DNA of 64,000 nucleotides from the NCBI RefSeq assembly GCF_000382185.1, contig NZ_KB907784.1, positions 2,806,633 through 2,870,632 on the forward strand, in the 5' to 3' direction. The translations under genes and the position numbers were made by a program. The stretch comes from Bordetella sp. FB-8 (GTDB lineage Bacteria; Pseudomonadota; Gammaproteobacteria; Burkholderiales; Burkholderiaceae_B). Shown piece after piece: positions 1 through 9,880 of this stretch (the first letter of the stretch is position 1; the number at the start of each line of letters is the position of its first letter). The notes under the pieces are model-generated. The model did not search any database. It was not told where the DNA came from and saw only the letters and a list, made by a program, of their open reading frames with translations.

Positions 1-413
1 TGGTCGTGGCCGACGAATCGGTGTCGGCGCTGGACGTCTCCATCCAGGCGCAGATCGTCAATCTGTTACTGGACCTGCAGCGCGAACTGGGCGTGTCCTT
101 CCTGTTCATTTCGCACGACATGGCTGTGGTCGAACGCATCAGCCACCGGGTGGCCGTCATGTACCTGGGCCAGATCGTCGAAATCGGCCCGCGCCAGGCC
201 ATCTTCGAGCATCCGCAGCATCCCTATACCCGCAAGCTGATGGCCGCCGTGCCCATCGCCGACCCGACGCGCCGCCATCGCCAGCGCTCGCTGCTGGTCG
301 ACGAGATTCCCAGCCCGGTGCGCAGGGTGGGGGATGACCCGGTGGTGCGGCCTTTGACGCAGGTCGGCCAGGACCACTTCGTGGCGCGCCACCCGATAGG
401 CGTTTACGCCTGA
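1..413 (+). CDS. ABC transporter ATP-binding protein, C-terminal part (GsiA/DppF-type)
   Basis: This is the end of an ABC ATPase that supplies energy for peptide-type import at the inner membrane. The reading frame is already open at the left edge, so the Walker A and signature motifs lie outside the window. Visible are the Walker B/D-loop stretch ([13 protein letters not shown]) and the H-loop ([12 protein letters not shown]), then the oligopeptide-family C-terminal motif [12 protein letters not shown]. The tail ([11 protein letters not shown]) resembles the end of the glutathione importer ATPase GsiA more than DppF or OppF. Family assignment is firm. The GsiA subtype is inference from about 20 residues. 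No permease genes follow, so the rest of the transporter should lie to the left. Confidence 0.85.
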   Translation, partial: VVADESVSALDVSIQAQIVNLLLDLQRELGVSFLFISHDMAVVERISHRVAVMYLGQIVEIGPRQAIFEHPQHPYTRKLMAAVPIADPTRRHRQRSLLVDEIPSPVRRVGDDPVVRPLTQVGQDHFVARHPIGVYA

Positions 414-522
414 GGTACGATTCGCCGCGCGCAAGACGCGGGGGCTGATCCATTGCCATTCCTACCCGCTGACGGTAGTCTTGGCGCTATACCGAATCGT
501 CGGCTTATTCGGCACACTCGAT

Positions 523-1644
523 ATGCCGCCCACCTATACCGCTGCCAAAGCCGTGGACCAGCCTTGCAAGACTTCGCGTCGTTTTATCAAGCGGGAAAAG
601 AAGATTTCCTTTGCGGCGTTCGCCCTCCTCATGAGCTGCGCCGCTCATGCCCAAACCGGTCCCGACGAGCCGATCAGGCTGCAGATCATCGGCGGGCTTG
701 CCGGGGTGACCCAATATACGAAGATCGAACGGCCTTTCTGGCAGTCTGGGATAGACAAGCTGTCAAAGGGCAGGATCAGCGCCACGATCCGGCCGCTCGA
801 TGCCGGAGGGTTGCGCAGCCAGGAGATGCTGCAGCTGCTGCGGCTGGGCGTGGTGTCGTTCGGCACCGCCATCGTGTCCGAAGTCGGGGATGATGCGCCG
901 GAACTCAATGCCGTCGACCTGCCCGCACTCAATCCCGACGTGGCGACGTTGCGCCGGTCCGTCGACGCATTTCGCGGACATATGCGCCAACTGCTGCGGG
1001 ATCGCTACGGCATCGAACTCCTGGGCGTCTACGCATACCCGGCGCAGGTACTGTTCTGCGCCAAACCCTTCAAGGGGCTCGATGACCTTGCTGGGCGCAA
1101 GGTGCGCACCTCCTCGGTGGGACAGTCTGAATTGATGGCTGCGCTGGGCGCCTTGCCCATGATTCTGCCTTTTTCCCAGACCACCGCGGCCTTGCGCGAC
1201 GGCATTGCCGACTGCGCCATTACCGGAACGCTCAGTGGCTACGAAATCGGACTGCCGAACGTGACCACCGCCGTCCATACCTTTGCCATAAGCTGGGGGG
1301 TATCGATCTTCGGCGCCAACCAAGACTATTGGCATTCGCTGCCGGCATACGCGCGCGCAGTCATCCGGCGTGGCGTGAGCCAGCTCGAGAATGAAATCTG
1401 GTCGCAGGCGCAGGCCGATACGCAGCGGGGGCTGGCATGCGATGCCGGTACGGCGGCCTGCTCCGGCAAGCCTGAGCGACCGATGACCATCGTGCCGACT
1501 TCGCCTGCCGACCAAGAGCGGCGCCGGCGCCTGCTGACCGAGGTCGTCCTGCCACGCTGGTTCGAGCGCTGCGGCCAGGACTGTGTTTCGTCCTGGAATA
1601 CCTATTTGAGACCGATCTACGCCATCCAGGCCAATGCGCCTTGA
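523..1644 (+). CDS. TRAP-type periplasmic solute receptor (DctP-like)
   Basis: Predicted secreted protein of about 373 aa resembling the DctP receptors of TRAP transporters, which bind carboxylates in the periplasm. The N-terminus has a basic stretch (KREKK), a hydrophobic core and an AHA-Q signal-peptidase site. The central part has family-typical segments, such as the LRLGVVSFGTA region and a FKGLDDLAGRKVR segment. A TTG at 481 lies in the same frame, but the ATG at 523 is preferred. No TRAP permease (DctQM) is present. Instead the stop codon overlaps the start of a GGDEF-EAL gene (TGATG at 1642-1646). The pair may therefore work as a ligand sensor rather than an importer; that role is inference. 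Confidence 0.75.
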   Translation: MPPTYTAAKAVDQPCKTSRRFIKREKKISFAAFALLMSCAAHAQTGPDEPIRLQIIGGLAGVTQYTKIERPFWQSGIDKLSKGRISATIRPLDAGGLRSQEMLQLLRLGVVSFGTAIVSEVGDDAPELNAVDLPALNPDVATLRRSVDAFRGHMRQLLRDRYGIELLGVYAYPAQVLFCAKPFKGLDDLAGRKVRTSSVGQSELMAALGALPMILPFSQTTAALRDGIADCAITGTLSGYEIGLPNVTTAVHTFAISWGVSIFGANQDYWHSLPAYARAVIRRGVSQLENEIWSQAQADTQRGLACDAGTAACSGKPERPMTIVPTSPADQERRRRLLTEVVLPRWFERCGQDCVSSWNTYLRPIYAIQANAP

Positions 1645-4376
1645 TGCGTCTGCTGCGCCTGCTGCGAGTGTCAATGCTCAACCGGTTTAAGCTCATGGTC
1701 GGAGTCGGGATGGTGGCCATATTGCTGGCCGTCGTTGCGGGGACCGCGCACCTCATCGAGCAGAGAAAACAGATGGCATGGCATGCCGCGCAGCAGTCGC
1801 TGGAAAGCTCCGCGGTGGCCGTCGACAATGCGCTCGACCGGCAATTGCTGCAGGTCGACGGAGCCCTGGCCAGCTTTGCCACCTTGTTCGACGTGGCGCG
1901 GATTTCGCCCAGCCAGAGCGGGCCCGCCAGCACGTTGCTGCGCGGTCTGAACTTTCAGACCATGGCATTTCGCGATCTGTTGCTGGTCGGGCCGCAGGGC
2001 AACATCATTGCCTCTGCCAGGCCGAACGGCATGCGCCATGCGCTGGCGCCGCAAGTGGCGACGGCCGGACGCACGCCCACGCACCTTATCGGTCCGCTGC
2101 GCAACGCCATTACCGGCGATTGGTCGCTCTATCTCGCGCGCAGCGTCCCGGGTTGGAACGGTATCGTGCCGGTTGCCGAGATTCCTCTGTCCTCGCTCAT
2201 GAACCTGCTGGCGCAGACCGGCGTCCGGCCCGGCACGCGGATATTTCTGGAGCGCGCCGACGGCAGGATCGTCGCCACGTGGCCCTATGACGAAATGCGG
2301 ATCGGCAAACCCATGGCCTTCGGGCCGCCCGGCAATCTGGAAAACGGCATGGCCTTCGTGCATGAGGCGCAGAACGGCGCAACCCACCTGAATGTGGTCC
2401 GCACCTCGCTTTACGGCAATATCCGGGTCGTTCTGTCCACGAGCAGCGCGACCGCTCTCGCGGACTGGCGCAAGGACCGCGACAGGACGATCCTGGCGAG
2501 CGCGATCGCCGTCCTGCTCATGACGGCTTTCTCCGCGGCGATGTATCTGGTCATCCGCCAACGCGAGCGCGCGGACGCCGAGCGCAGACGGGCTGCCGTC
2601 ATCCTGCACAACGCGATCGAGGCCATGTCCGACGGCTTCGTCATGTGGGACAAAGACGACCGGCTGGTCACTTGCAATCAGCGCTATCGCGACCTCTATG
2701 CCTTGAGTGCGCGCTTCATGACCGTCGGCGCGCGTTTCGAAGACATCGTCCGCGGCGGCGCCGAACTGGGACAGTACCCGCAGGCCACCGGGAGCATCGA
2801 CCAGTTCACCAAGGATATCGTCACCTGGCATCGGCAGAGCAGCGGCATTATCGAGCGCCTGCTGCCCGATGGCCGGTGGCTGCTCATCACGGAGCGGCGC
2901 ACGGCGGACGGTGGCATCGTCGGCATCCGCACCGACATTACCGCGCTCAAGGCGGCTTTGGCCGAATTGGCCGACGCCAACGAGCGCGCGAACGAGGCGG
3001 TTGGCAAAGCACAGCGGCAGAATGTGGCTTTGCTTGAGCAGGAAAGCCGCATCCGCTACCGGGCGCTGCACGACGATCTGACGGGCCTGCAGAATCGCCT
3101 AGCCTTCCGCGGCCAAATCGCGCAGGCGCTGCCGCGCACGGGGTATGGCCGCGACCCGGTCGCCCTGCTGTTTCTCGACCTGGACCGCTTCAAGGACGTC
3201 AACGACACGCTTGGGCATCCGGTCGGGGATCTGCTGCTGCTTTCGGTCGCAGAGCGCCTGCTGGGCTGCGTGCAGGACAAGGAGTGCGTCGCCCGTCTTG
3301 GCGGGGACGAGTTCGCGATACTCTGCCTTGATCGCAGTCAGCCGGAGCAGGCTCAGGCATTGGCCGCCCGCATCATCGACGCCGTCGGCCAGCCTTATTT
3401 CGTCCAGGAGCGGACGATCTCCATTTCGACCAGCATCGGCATCGCCGTCGCCAAGAGTCCGGACGTCGATGCCGACTTGCTGCTCAAACAGGCCGACCTC
3501 GCGCTCTATCAGGCCAAGGCCCAGGGGCGGGGCGTGAGCTGCGTCTTCACCGCCGAGATGGACCAGAGGCTGCGCACCCGCCTGGCCATGGAAGCGGATC
3601 TGCGCAGGGCTATCCCGCAGCGGCAGTTCAAACTGTCGTACCAGCCGGTCTACGAATTGAAGTCGCATAAGTTATGCGGGGTCGAAGCGCTGCTGCGCTG
3701 GCATCATCCGGTACACGGCCTGATCGGACCGGCGGACTTTGTTCCGCTGGCGGAAGAAACCCGGCTGATCGTCGAAATCGGCGAATGGGTCATCCGCCAG
3801 GCCTGCGCGGACGCTATGCGGTTTCCCGAGTTGGCGCGAGTCGCCATCAATCTGTCGCCTGTGCAATTGGTCTACGGCGATACGGCTGCGATCTTGCGTG
3901 GCATTCTGGGCGAATCAGGACTGAACCCCGGCAGGCTTGAGTTCGAGATCACCGAGACCGCGCTGCTGGCCAACGACAACCTGACGCTGGAAACGCTCAA
4001 GAGCCTCAAGAGTCTGGGCGTGCGCATCGTGCTCGACGACTTCGGCACGGGCTATTCCAGCCTGAGCCATCTGCGCATCGTTCCCCTGGACAAGATCAAG
4101 ATCGATCGCTCGTTCGTGCACGACATGACGGTCCGTCCGGATTGCGCCGCGATTGTCGCTTCCATCGCAGCGCTCGCAACCGAACTGGGCATGACGACCA
4201 CGGCGGAGGGTGTCGAAACGCTGGATCAGCTCGATGCGGTGCGGCGGGCGGGCTGCACGGAAGTCCAAGGCTATCTGCTGGGAAAACCGAGGCCGCTTGG
4301 GCAAACCGGCTTTGCGCCGTACTTCGATGCGTCAGGCGGCTCCGGGCCGGGGCAGAACGTTGTCCCTGCGCCATAG
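1644..4376 (+). CDS. Membrane GGDEF-EAL protein (c-di-GMP synthesis/breakdown)
   Basis: Predicted bifunctional c-di-GMP enzyme of 910 aa. Order of parts: a first membrane helix (about residues 14-34), a periplasmic Cache-like sensor region to about residue 280, a second helix (about 285-305), a PAS domain (about 320-435), GGDEF (about 475-630) and EAL (about 645-890). The cyclase site is canonical (RLGGDEFAIL, near residue 551). The phosphodiesterase motifs are intact: GVEALLRWHHP, FEITETALL, LDDFGTGYS, DKIKIDRSF and TAEGVET. Both halves could be active; which dominates cannot be read from sequence. The start is the ATG overlapping the upstream stop; an adjacent in-frame TTG at 1641 is the alternative. 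Coupling to the receptor gene suggests the receptor presents a ligand to the Cache region. Confidence 0.9.
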   Translation: MRLLRLLRVSMLNRFKLMVGVGMVAILLAVVAGTAHLIEQRKQMAWHAAQQSLESSAVAVDNALDRQLLQVDGALASFATLFDVARISPSQSGPASTLLRGLNFQTMAFRDLLLVGPQGNIIASARPNGMRHALAPQVATAGRTPTHLIGPLRNAITGDWSLYLARSVPGWNGIVPVAEIPLSSLMNLLAQTGVRPGTRIFLERADGRIVATWPYDEMRIGKPMAFGPPGNLENGMAFVHEAQNGATHLNVVRTSLYGNIRVVLSTSSATALADWRKDRDRTILASAIAVLLMTAFSAAMYLVIRQRERADAERRRAAVILHNAIEAMSDGFVMWDKDDRLVTCNQRYRDLYALSARFMTVGARFEDIVRGGAELGQYPQATGSIDQFTKDIVTWHRQSSGIIERLLPDGRWLLITERRTADGGIVGIRTDITALKAALAELADANERANEAVGKAQRQNVALLEQESRIRYRALHDDLTGLQNRLAFRGQIAQALPRTGYGRDPVALLFLDLDRFKDVNDTLGHPVGDLLLLSVAERLLGCVQDKECVARLGGDEFAILCLDRSQPEQAQALAARIIDAVGQPYFVQERTISISTSIGIAVAKSPDVDADLLLKQADLALYQAKAQGRGVSCVFTAEMDQRLRTRLAMEADLRRAIPQRQFKLSYQPVYELKSHKLCGVEALLRWHHPVHGLIGPADFVPLAEETRLIVEIGEWVIRQACADAMRFPELARVAINLSPVQLVYGDTAAILRGILGESGLNPGRLEFEITETALLANDNLTLETLKSLKSLGVRIVLDDFGTGYSSLSHLRIVPLDKIKIDRSFVHDMTVRPDCAAIVASIAALATELGMTTTAEGVETLDQLDAVRRAGCTEVQGYLLGKPRPLGQTGFAPYFDASGGSGPGQNVVPAP

Positions 4377-4559
4377 CGGGCCGGTCCGCCGCAGCGATTG
4401 GCATCCAAGCAAATCGCAAATCGCATGTTGCTGATGTGAAGACCGCGCAGGCACAGCGCCCGTTGACACGAAAAAGAGCCAGACACTGGTCGGTAATGGA
4501 GCGGCAAGCCAGCAGCGCAGGGGGCGGCGTGCCGGCACCAAGGTATGATTGCGCCCACT

Positions 4560-5093
4560 ATGGCCCTGCGCGCAATCATCTACAAAGCCGAACTACACAT
4601 CGCCGACGGCGACCGCCATTATTACGGCAGCCACTCGCTGACTATCGCTCGGCATCCGTCCGAGACCGACGAACGCATGATGGTGCGGCTACTGGCCTAC
4701 GCCTTGAACGCTCGGGAAGACCTGGTTTTCACCAAGGGCCTGAGCGACACCGACGAACCCGATATCTGGCGCAAGGAATTGCACGGCGACATCGCGGACT
4801 GGATCGAGATCGGCCAGCCCGAGGAGCGCCGCATACTGAAGGCCTGCGGCCGCGCCGAAAACGTGCGGGTCTATTGCTACAACCATGCCAGCAATATCTG
4901 GTGGAACAGCATCAGGAACAAGCTGGAGCGCGCCCGCAACCTGCACGTGGTTCATTTCCCTTCGGAGCAGGCCCAGGCGCTGGGCGCCCTGGCCGAGCGC
5001 ACCATGCAGGTCCACGTCAACATCCAGGACGGCGAGGCCTATGTCTCGAGCGACAAGGGCCAGGTGACGGTGCGGCCGGAAAGCTGGCGTTGA
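4560..5093 (+). CDS. yaeQ: YaeQ family protein
   Basis: Protein of 177 aa matching the YaeQ family over its whole length, with the typical start MALRAIIYKAELHIAD and the PD-(D/E)XK-like core around KELHGDIADWIEIGQP. Its cellular role is not settled; E. coli YaeQ was first described as compensating for loss of RfaH. An ATG 15 bases upstream (4545) is in frame, but YaeQ proteins normally begin at the MALxA motif, so 4560 is chosen. The last 70 bases and the following 20 bases recur in diverged form beyond the next gene, at 7102-7191. Confidence 0.9.
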   Translation: MALRAIIYKAELHIADGDRHYYGSHSLTIARHPSETDERMMVRLLAYALNAREDLVFTKGLSDTDEPDIWRKELHGDIADWIEIGQPEERRILKACGRAENVRVYCYNHASNIWWNSIRNKLERARNLHVVHFPSEQAQALGALAERTMQVHVNIQDGEAYVSSDKGQVTVRPESWR

Positions 5094-5113
5094 TCCTCGG
5101 TTGATTGGCTTAA
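5024..5113 (+). repeat. Imperfect direct repeat, copy 1 (yaeQ 3' end)
   Basis: A 90-base block covering the last codons of yaeQ and 20 bases beyond. It aligns without gaps to 7102-7191, with 71 of 90 positions identical by hand count. The two copies bracket the AT-rich region and the chemoreceptor gene. This copy belongs to the intact gene. Confidence 0.8.
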
Positions 5114-5368
5114 GAAAAAGCGCCTGCTAAGGCTGCGAAATAAGAGTCCAGTGAAGGCCAGCTAAAGCCGCGGACTCTGAGGTTGTCTACGCGATTTTGC
5201 GGGTTCGGCCATCAAGGTGTCGCCTACATTGGGCTTGCACTTATCTTAATATTTTTAAAAAATAAGGGTTCTTACTTAGTTATACAGTTTATTTTTTACT
5301 TGTCCAAGGTAATGCTGTTTTGGGCTGTATATTTAAGATTCTTTTTGTAAAAATTCACGCAAAAAATC
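5114..5368 (+). promoter_or_regulatory. AT-rich upstream region of the chemoreceptor gene
   Basis: This 255-base gap contains no gene. Its second half (about 5230-5360) is strikingly A/T-rich compared with everything around it, with runs such as TTAATATTTTTAAAAAAT. It presumably holds the promoter of the chemoreceptor gene. I could not find a convincing sigma-28 or sigma-70 promoter by eye. No strong ribosome binding site precedes the ATG at 5369. The composition fits DNA of foreign origin. Confidence 0.4.
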
Positions 5369-7042
5369 ATGATGAAATCGATGAGAATAGGTCAGAAGCT
5401 CGGTGGCGCGTTCGGGATCGTCGTGTTGATATCGTTGCTTGGAAGCGCAGTTTCTATTCTCAATTTTCTTAAGCTGAACGAGGCCAACGGCTGGAATATT
5501 CACAGCTATAACGTACTGCGCGCGAACGACAGCATGTTGACCAGCATGGTAAACATGGAGACGGGCGTGCGCGGATATGTGATCACAGGCGACGACAATT
5601 TTCTGGAGCCTTATCGCGAAGGCCAAAGCCAGTTCACCAAATCGTTTGACCTCATTCGGTCGCTCACTTCCGATAATGCAGCGCAACAAAACCGGCTGGC
5701 AACGCTGCAAGAGATGCGACAAAAGGTGGGTGAAGTCAACGATACGTTGATTAAGCTGAGACACGACGTCAATACCGATGCGCAGAAGCAAAATGTATTG
5801 AATGCTTACGTGAAGCAAGGCACGCAAAAAGTTTTCATGGACCGCTTTCGTGCTGTGTCTTCCAAGATCGCCGACGCCGAGCAGGTTTTGCTCGATCAGC
5901 GTTCCAAGGAGGTGGTTACGATGGCCGCCTCAACGAAATTTTCTTTGGCCATTGCCGGCTTTTTGACGGTTGTTCTTTCGATCGTGTTGGGCACGGTAAT
6001 TACTCGAGGAATTATTCGATCGCTGGGCGGTGAACCGACCGAAGCGGCAAGCGTGGCCAGCCGTATAGCGCAGGGTAATCTCGCAGTGTCAGTGTCAGTG
6101 TCCCCCAAGGATCGAACCAGCCTGATGGCTTCTTTGGAGTCGATGAGGCGGCAACTCAGAGGTATCGTTTCTGGAATCCAGGTTTCCGCTGAAGCAATAA
6201 GGGCTTCGGCTGGGGAAATCGCCCAGGGGAACCAGGATCTGTCGCAACGGACCGAAGAACAGGCCGCTTCGTTGGAAGAGACCGCGGCGAGCATGGAACA
6301 GTTGACGACGACGGTTCGTCATAACGCCGAAAGCGCAAAGCAGGCCAACATGCTCGTAACTAATGCCTGCGACGTAGCCTTACGGGGTGGAACAGTCGTA
6401 AACCAGGTCGTGGAGTCGATGCAGGCAATTTCGGAGAGCTCGGGTAAGGTGACGCAGATCATTACTGTGATCGAAGGCATTGCGTTCCAGACGAATATTC
6501 TTGCGTTGAATGCTGCGGTCGAGGCTGCGCGCGCCGGCGAACAGGGACGTGGCTTTGCGGTCGTCGCTGGCGAGGTCCGCACGCTTGCACAACGTAGCGC
6601 CAGCGCCGCCAAAGAAATCAGGGATCTTGTTATGAGTTCGGTTGAGCGCGTGGCGGCTGGCTCAGAACAGGTCGAACAAGCAGGGGCTACCATGTCTGAA
6701 ATCGTTAAGTCAGTGCGGCAAGTGACCCAAATCATGGGCGAAATTGCGTCGGCATCCGATGAGCAGGGGACTGGAATCGAACAGGTGAACACGGCAGTAG
6801 GGCAGATGGATACGGCCACGCAACAGAATGCGGCATTGGTCGAGCAAGCATCGGCTGCCGCGCAGGCAATGGCCGAACAGGCTTCCGCACTGCGTGACGC
6901 AGTAGCGTTCTTTAGAATTGGTCAGGCTGACGAACGAACGCGCGATGCGCAGGGAGAGGACCTGCGTCTTTCGTCAGGCTCTTGGAACACAGTTTACGAA
7001 TCCACTTCCCCTGTAGTGCTTATGTCTCATACTTCGGGATGA
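5369..7042 (+). CDS. Methyl-accepting chemotaxis protein with CHASE3-type sensor
   Basis: Inner-membrane chemoreceptor of 557 aa that would signal to CheA/CheW. Order: a transmembrane helix at about 10-32; a periplasmic four-helix sensor with CHASE3-like motifs ([18 protein letters not shown], about 66-85); a second helix at about 190-212; a HAMP domain; and the cytoplasmic signalling domain with the conserved hairpin [19 protein letters not shown] and [10 protein letters not shown]. The C-terminus has no CheR/CheB-tethering pentapeptide. Its codon use is visibly less GC-biased than its neighbours. It lies between two copies of the yaeQ 3' end, so it was probably acquired by insertion. ATGs at 5369 and 5372 are equally possible starts. 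Confidence 0.92.
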   Translation: MMKSMRIGQKLGGAFGIVVLISLLGSAVSILNFLKLNEANGWNIHSYNVLRANDSMLTSMVNMETGVRGYVITGDDNFLEPYREGQSQFTKSFDLIRSLTSDNAAQQNRLATLQEMRQKVGEVNDTLIKLRHDVNTDAQKQNVLNAYVKQGTQKVFMDRFRAVSSKIADAEQVLLDQRSKEVVTMAASTKFSLAIAGFLTVVLSIVLGTVITRGIIRSLGGEPTEAASVASRIAQGNLAVSVSVSPKDRTSLMASLESMRRQLRGIVSGIQVSAEAIRASAGEIAQGNQDLSQRTEEQAASLEETAASMEQLTTTVRHNAESAKQANMLVTNACDVALRGGTVVNQVVESMQAISESSGKVTQIITVIEGIAFQTNILALNAAVEAARAGEQGRGFAVVAGEVRTLAQRSASAAKEIRDLVMSSVERVAAGSEQVEQAGATMSEIVKSVRQVTQIMGEIASASDEQGTGIEQVNTAVGQMDTATQQNAALVEQASAAAQAMAEQASALRDAVAFFRIGQADERTRDAQGEDLRLSSGSWNTVYESTSPVVLMSHTSG

Positions 7043-7087
7043 GAGTACGCATCGGGTTGAGCGCGGACTCGTGAGCCGGCGCCCGCG

Positions 7088-7191
7088 ATGCATGGTTATA
7101 GCCAGGACAGCGAAGCTTATGCATCGAGCGAAAAGGGCGAGCCGACGGGTGCGCCGCAAAGCTGGCGTTGGTCCTTGGTTCGTCGGCTTAA
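7088..7191 (+). pseudogene. Diverged remnant of a yaeQ 3' end
   Basis: Translated in the yaeQ frame this reads QDSEAYASSEKGEPTGAPQSWR, next to QDGEAYVSSDKGQVTVRPESWR in the intact gene. The yaeQ stop codon TGA is TGG here. The 90 bases from 7102 to 7191 align without gaps to 5024-5113 (71/90 identical). The similarity continues into the non-coding bases after the stop, so this is shared ancestry of the locus and not chance. There is no upstream yaeQ sequence, so it cannot make a YaeQ protein. Confidence 0.75.
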
Positions 7192-7231
7192 AAGAGCGTA
7201 AAGCCCTTTCAGCTTAAAAACCTCGACACGC

Positions 7232-9880
7232 TCAACGCCCGCAAACCGGTCCGTCCAGCATCCGACGGGCGGCCTTGACGATGCTGTCGGCATCGACGTG
7301 GAAGAACTGGCGCAGCATCGCCCGCGTATCGCTGCGGCCGAAGCCATCGGTGCCCAGCGTCAGATAGCGGGCGCCCGCAGGCAGATAGGCGCGCACCGTT
7401 TCAGGCACCGCCCGCACGTAATCGCTGGCCGCGATCACCGGCCCCGCGAACGAACCGAGCTGCTGTCGCAGGAATGGCATCTCAGCGGGGTCTCCCGGTT
7501 TGCCGTCGAGCGCGGCCGCCTCGCACGCCGCGCCGTCGCGTGCCAGCTCGCTCCAGCTGGTGACGCTGTAGACGTCCACGCTGATGCCTTGCGCATGCAG
7601 CTGTTCGGCCGCCTTGACGACCTCGGTGAGGATGGCGCCCGATCCCATCAATACCACCTGCGCCGAGGCGGCGCCGGCAGGCAGGCGCAGATGGCGATAG
7701 CAGCCTTTCAGGATCTGCTCGTGCAAAGACGCGTCCACGTCCGGCTGCGCGTAGTTCTCGTTCATCAGGGTGATGTAATAGAACACGTCCTTCTGTTCCA
7801 CCATCATCTCGCGGATGCCCGCGTCCACGATCACCGCCATCTCGCCCGCGAAGGCCGGATCATAGGACTTGCAATTGGGAATCGTGGCGGCAACGAGGTG
7901 GCTGGTGCCGTCCTGATGCTGCAGGCCTTCGCCGCCCAGGGTCGTGCGTCCCGACGTGGCACCGAGCAGGAAGCCGCGCGGGCGCTGGTCGGCGGCTGCC
8001 CAGATCTGGTCGCCCACGCGCTGGAAGCCGAACATCGAGTAATAGATGTAGAAGGGCAGCATGGCCAGGCCATGCACGCTGTAGCTGGTCGCGGCGGCGG
8101 TCCAACTGGCGATGGCGCCGGCTTCGCTGATGCCTTCTTCCAGGATCTGCCCGTCCATGGCCTCGCGGTAACTGAGGATGGAGTCGATGTCTTCGGGCGA
8201 ATAGCGCTGGCCCACGCTGGAATAGATGCCCGCCTGCTTGAAGAGGTTGGCCATGCCGAAAGTGCGCGCCTCGTCGGCGACGATGGGCACGATGCGCGGC
8301 CCGAGCGCCGGGTCCTTGAGCAGGGCGCCCAGCATCCGGACAAAGGCCATGGTGGTGCTCATGGGCTTGCCGCCGGCCTGGACCGCGAATTGCGCGTAGG
8401 CCTCGAGCGCCGGCTTTTGCACCACGGCCGCGGCGGTTTCGCGCCGGGGCATGAAGCCGCCGAGCGCCGCGCGGCGGGCTTTCAGGTAGGTGACCTCGGG
8501 GCCGTTCTCCTCGGGCTTGATGAATTCCAGCGCCGTGGCCTGCGCGTCGTTCAGCGGCAGGTTGAAGCGATCGCGAAAGCCCAGCAGGTCCGAGGCTTCG
8601 AACTTCTTTTGCGAGTGCGTGGTCATGCGACCCTGGCCGGCGCTGCCCATGCCGTAGCCCTTTTTGGTGTGGGCCAGGATTACGGTGGGTTGGCCGCGGT
8701 GGCTGGCCGCCGCCGCGTAGGCGGCATAGATCTTGACTAGATCGTGCCCGCCGCGCTTGAGCCGGTCGATCTGCTCGTCGCCCATGTTCTGCACCAGCCG
8801 CGCGAGCTGTTCGTTCTGGCCGAAGAAGCGTTCGCGGTTGAAGCGCCCGTCCTTGGCCGCGAAAGTCTGCATCTGCCCATCTACCGTCGCGGCCAGGGCC
8901 TTGATGAGCGAGCCGTCTTCGTCCTGGGCGAAGAGGCTGTCCCAGTCGGAACCCCACACCAGCTTGATGACGTTCCAGCCCGCGCCGGAGAACAGCAGCT
9001 CCAGTTCGTCGATGATGCGTCCGTTGCCGCGCACCGGGCCGTCCAGGCGCTGCAGATTGCAGTTGACCACCCAGATGAGGTTGTCGAGCTTTTCGCGCGC
9101 GGCCAGGGTCAGAGCGCTCATCGATTCGGGCTCGTCCATCTCGCCGTCGCCGAACACGCCCCAGACTTTGCGGCCGCCGCAATCGAGTAGATTGCGATGC
9201 GTGAGGTAACGCATGAAGCGCGCCTGATAGATCGAGCTGATCGGGCCTATGCCCATGGAACCCGTGGGAAATTGCCAGAAGTCCGGCATCAGGTACGGAT
9301 GCGGGTAGCTCGACAAGCCACGCGCGCCTTGCGCCGCCGCTGTGATCTCTTGCCGGTAGTGCCGCAGGTCGTGTTCGCTCAAACGGCCTTCCAGGAAGGC
9401 GCGGGCGTAGACGCCCGGAGAACTGTGCGGCTGGAAGAAAACCAGGTCGCCGCCGTGCCGCGCATCCCGGGCATGGAAGAAATGGTTGAAACCGACTTCG
9501 AACAGGTCGGCGGCGCTGGCGTAGCTGGCAATGTGCCCGCCCAGTTCACCGTAGGCGGAATTGGCCCGCACCACCATCGTCAACGCATTCCAGCGAATGA
9601 TGGCGCCCAGCCGCTCCTCCATGTCCAGGTCGCCGGGAAAGGCGGGCTGCTCCTGCACCGGAATGGTGTTTACATAGGGGGTGGACGCGCGCGCCTTCCA
9701 GCCAACGTTTCTTTGTTGGGAAAGCTGCTGCAAGAGATCGAGCATCTGTCTGACCCGTTCGGGGCCTTCGCAGGCCAGCAGCGCGAGCAGGGCTTCGCGC
9801 CATTCCGCGGTTTCTTGCGGATCGGAGTCGGCAAGGCCGGATTCGTTCGTATTCGAGAGAAACTGCTCGGGCGCGTTCAT
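7232..9880 (-). CDS. mdeB: MdeB: 2-oxobutyrate/pyruvate dehydrogenase E1 component
   Basis: Homodimeric-type, thiamine-diphosphate-dependent E1 of 882 aa, paralogous to the AceE encoded at 26.7 kb. The ThDP site is intact (GDGEMDEPES with the following VVNCNLQRLDGPVRGNG). It lies downstream of a methionine gamma-lyase gene on the same strand. That matches the mdeA-mdeB arrangement described in Pseudomonas putida, where MdeB handles the 2-oxobutyrate released from methionine. No E2 or E3 is encoded beside it, so it probably shares AceF and LpdA. The gap to mdeA is 207 bases, so it may have its own promoter. The specific substrate is inferred from context. Confidence 0.85.
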   Translation of the reverse strand: MNAPEQFLSNTNESGLADSDPQETAEWREALLALLACEGPERVRQMLDLLQQLSQQRNVGWKARASTPYVNTIPVQEQPAFPGDLDMEERLGAIIRWNALTMVVRANSAYGELGGHIASYASAADLFEVGFNHFFHARDARHGGDLVFFQPHSSPGVYARAFLEGRLSEHDLRHYRQEITAAAQGARGLSSYPHPYLMPDFWQFPTGSMGIGPISSIYQARFMRYLTHRNLLDCGGRKVWGVFGDGEMDEPESMSALTLAAREKLDNLIWVVNCNLQRLDGPVRGNGRIIDELELLFSGAGWNVIKLVWGSDWDSLFAQDEDGSLIKALAATVDGQMQTFAAKDGRFNRERFFGQNEQLARLVQNMGDEQIDRLKRGGHDLVKIYAAYAAAASHRGQPTVILAHTKKGYGMGSAGQGRMTTHSQKKFEASDLLGFRDRFNLPLNDAQATALEFIKPEENGPEVTYLKARRAALGGFMPRRETAAAVVQKPALEAYAQFAVQAGGKPMSTTMAFVRMLGALLKDPALGPRIVPIVADEARTFGMANLFKQAGIYSSVGQRYSPEDIDSILSYREAMDGQILEEGISEAGAIASWTAAATSYSVHGLAMLPFYIYYSMFGFQRVGDQIWAAADQRPRGFLLGATSGRTTLGGEGLQHQDGTSHLVAATIPNCKSYDPAFAGEMAVIVDAGIREMMVEQKDVFYYITLMNENYAQPDVDASLHEQILKGCYRHLRLPAGAASAQVVLMGSGAILTEVVKAAEQLHAQGISVDVYSVTSWSELARDGAACEAAALDGKPGDPAEMPFLRQQLGSFAGPVIAASDYVRAVPETVRAYLPAGARYLTLGTDGFGRSDTRAMLRQFFHVDADSIVKAARRMLDGPVCGR

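Noticed and set aside
5114..5368. Possible sigma-28 flagellar promoter before the chemoreceptor gene
   Set aside because: No TAAA-N15-GCCGATAA-like pair found; the best candidate (near TACAGTTT) matches the -10 box at only 3 of 8 positions.
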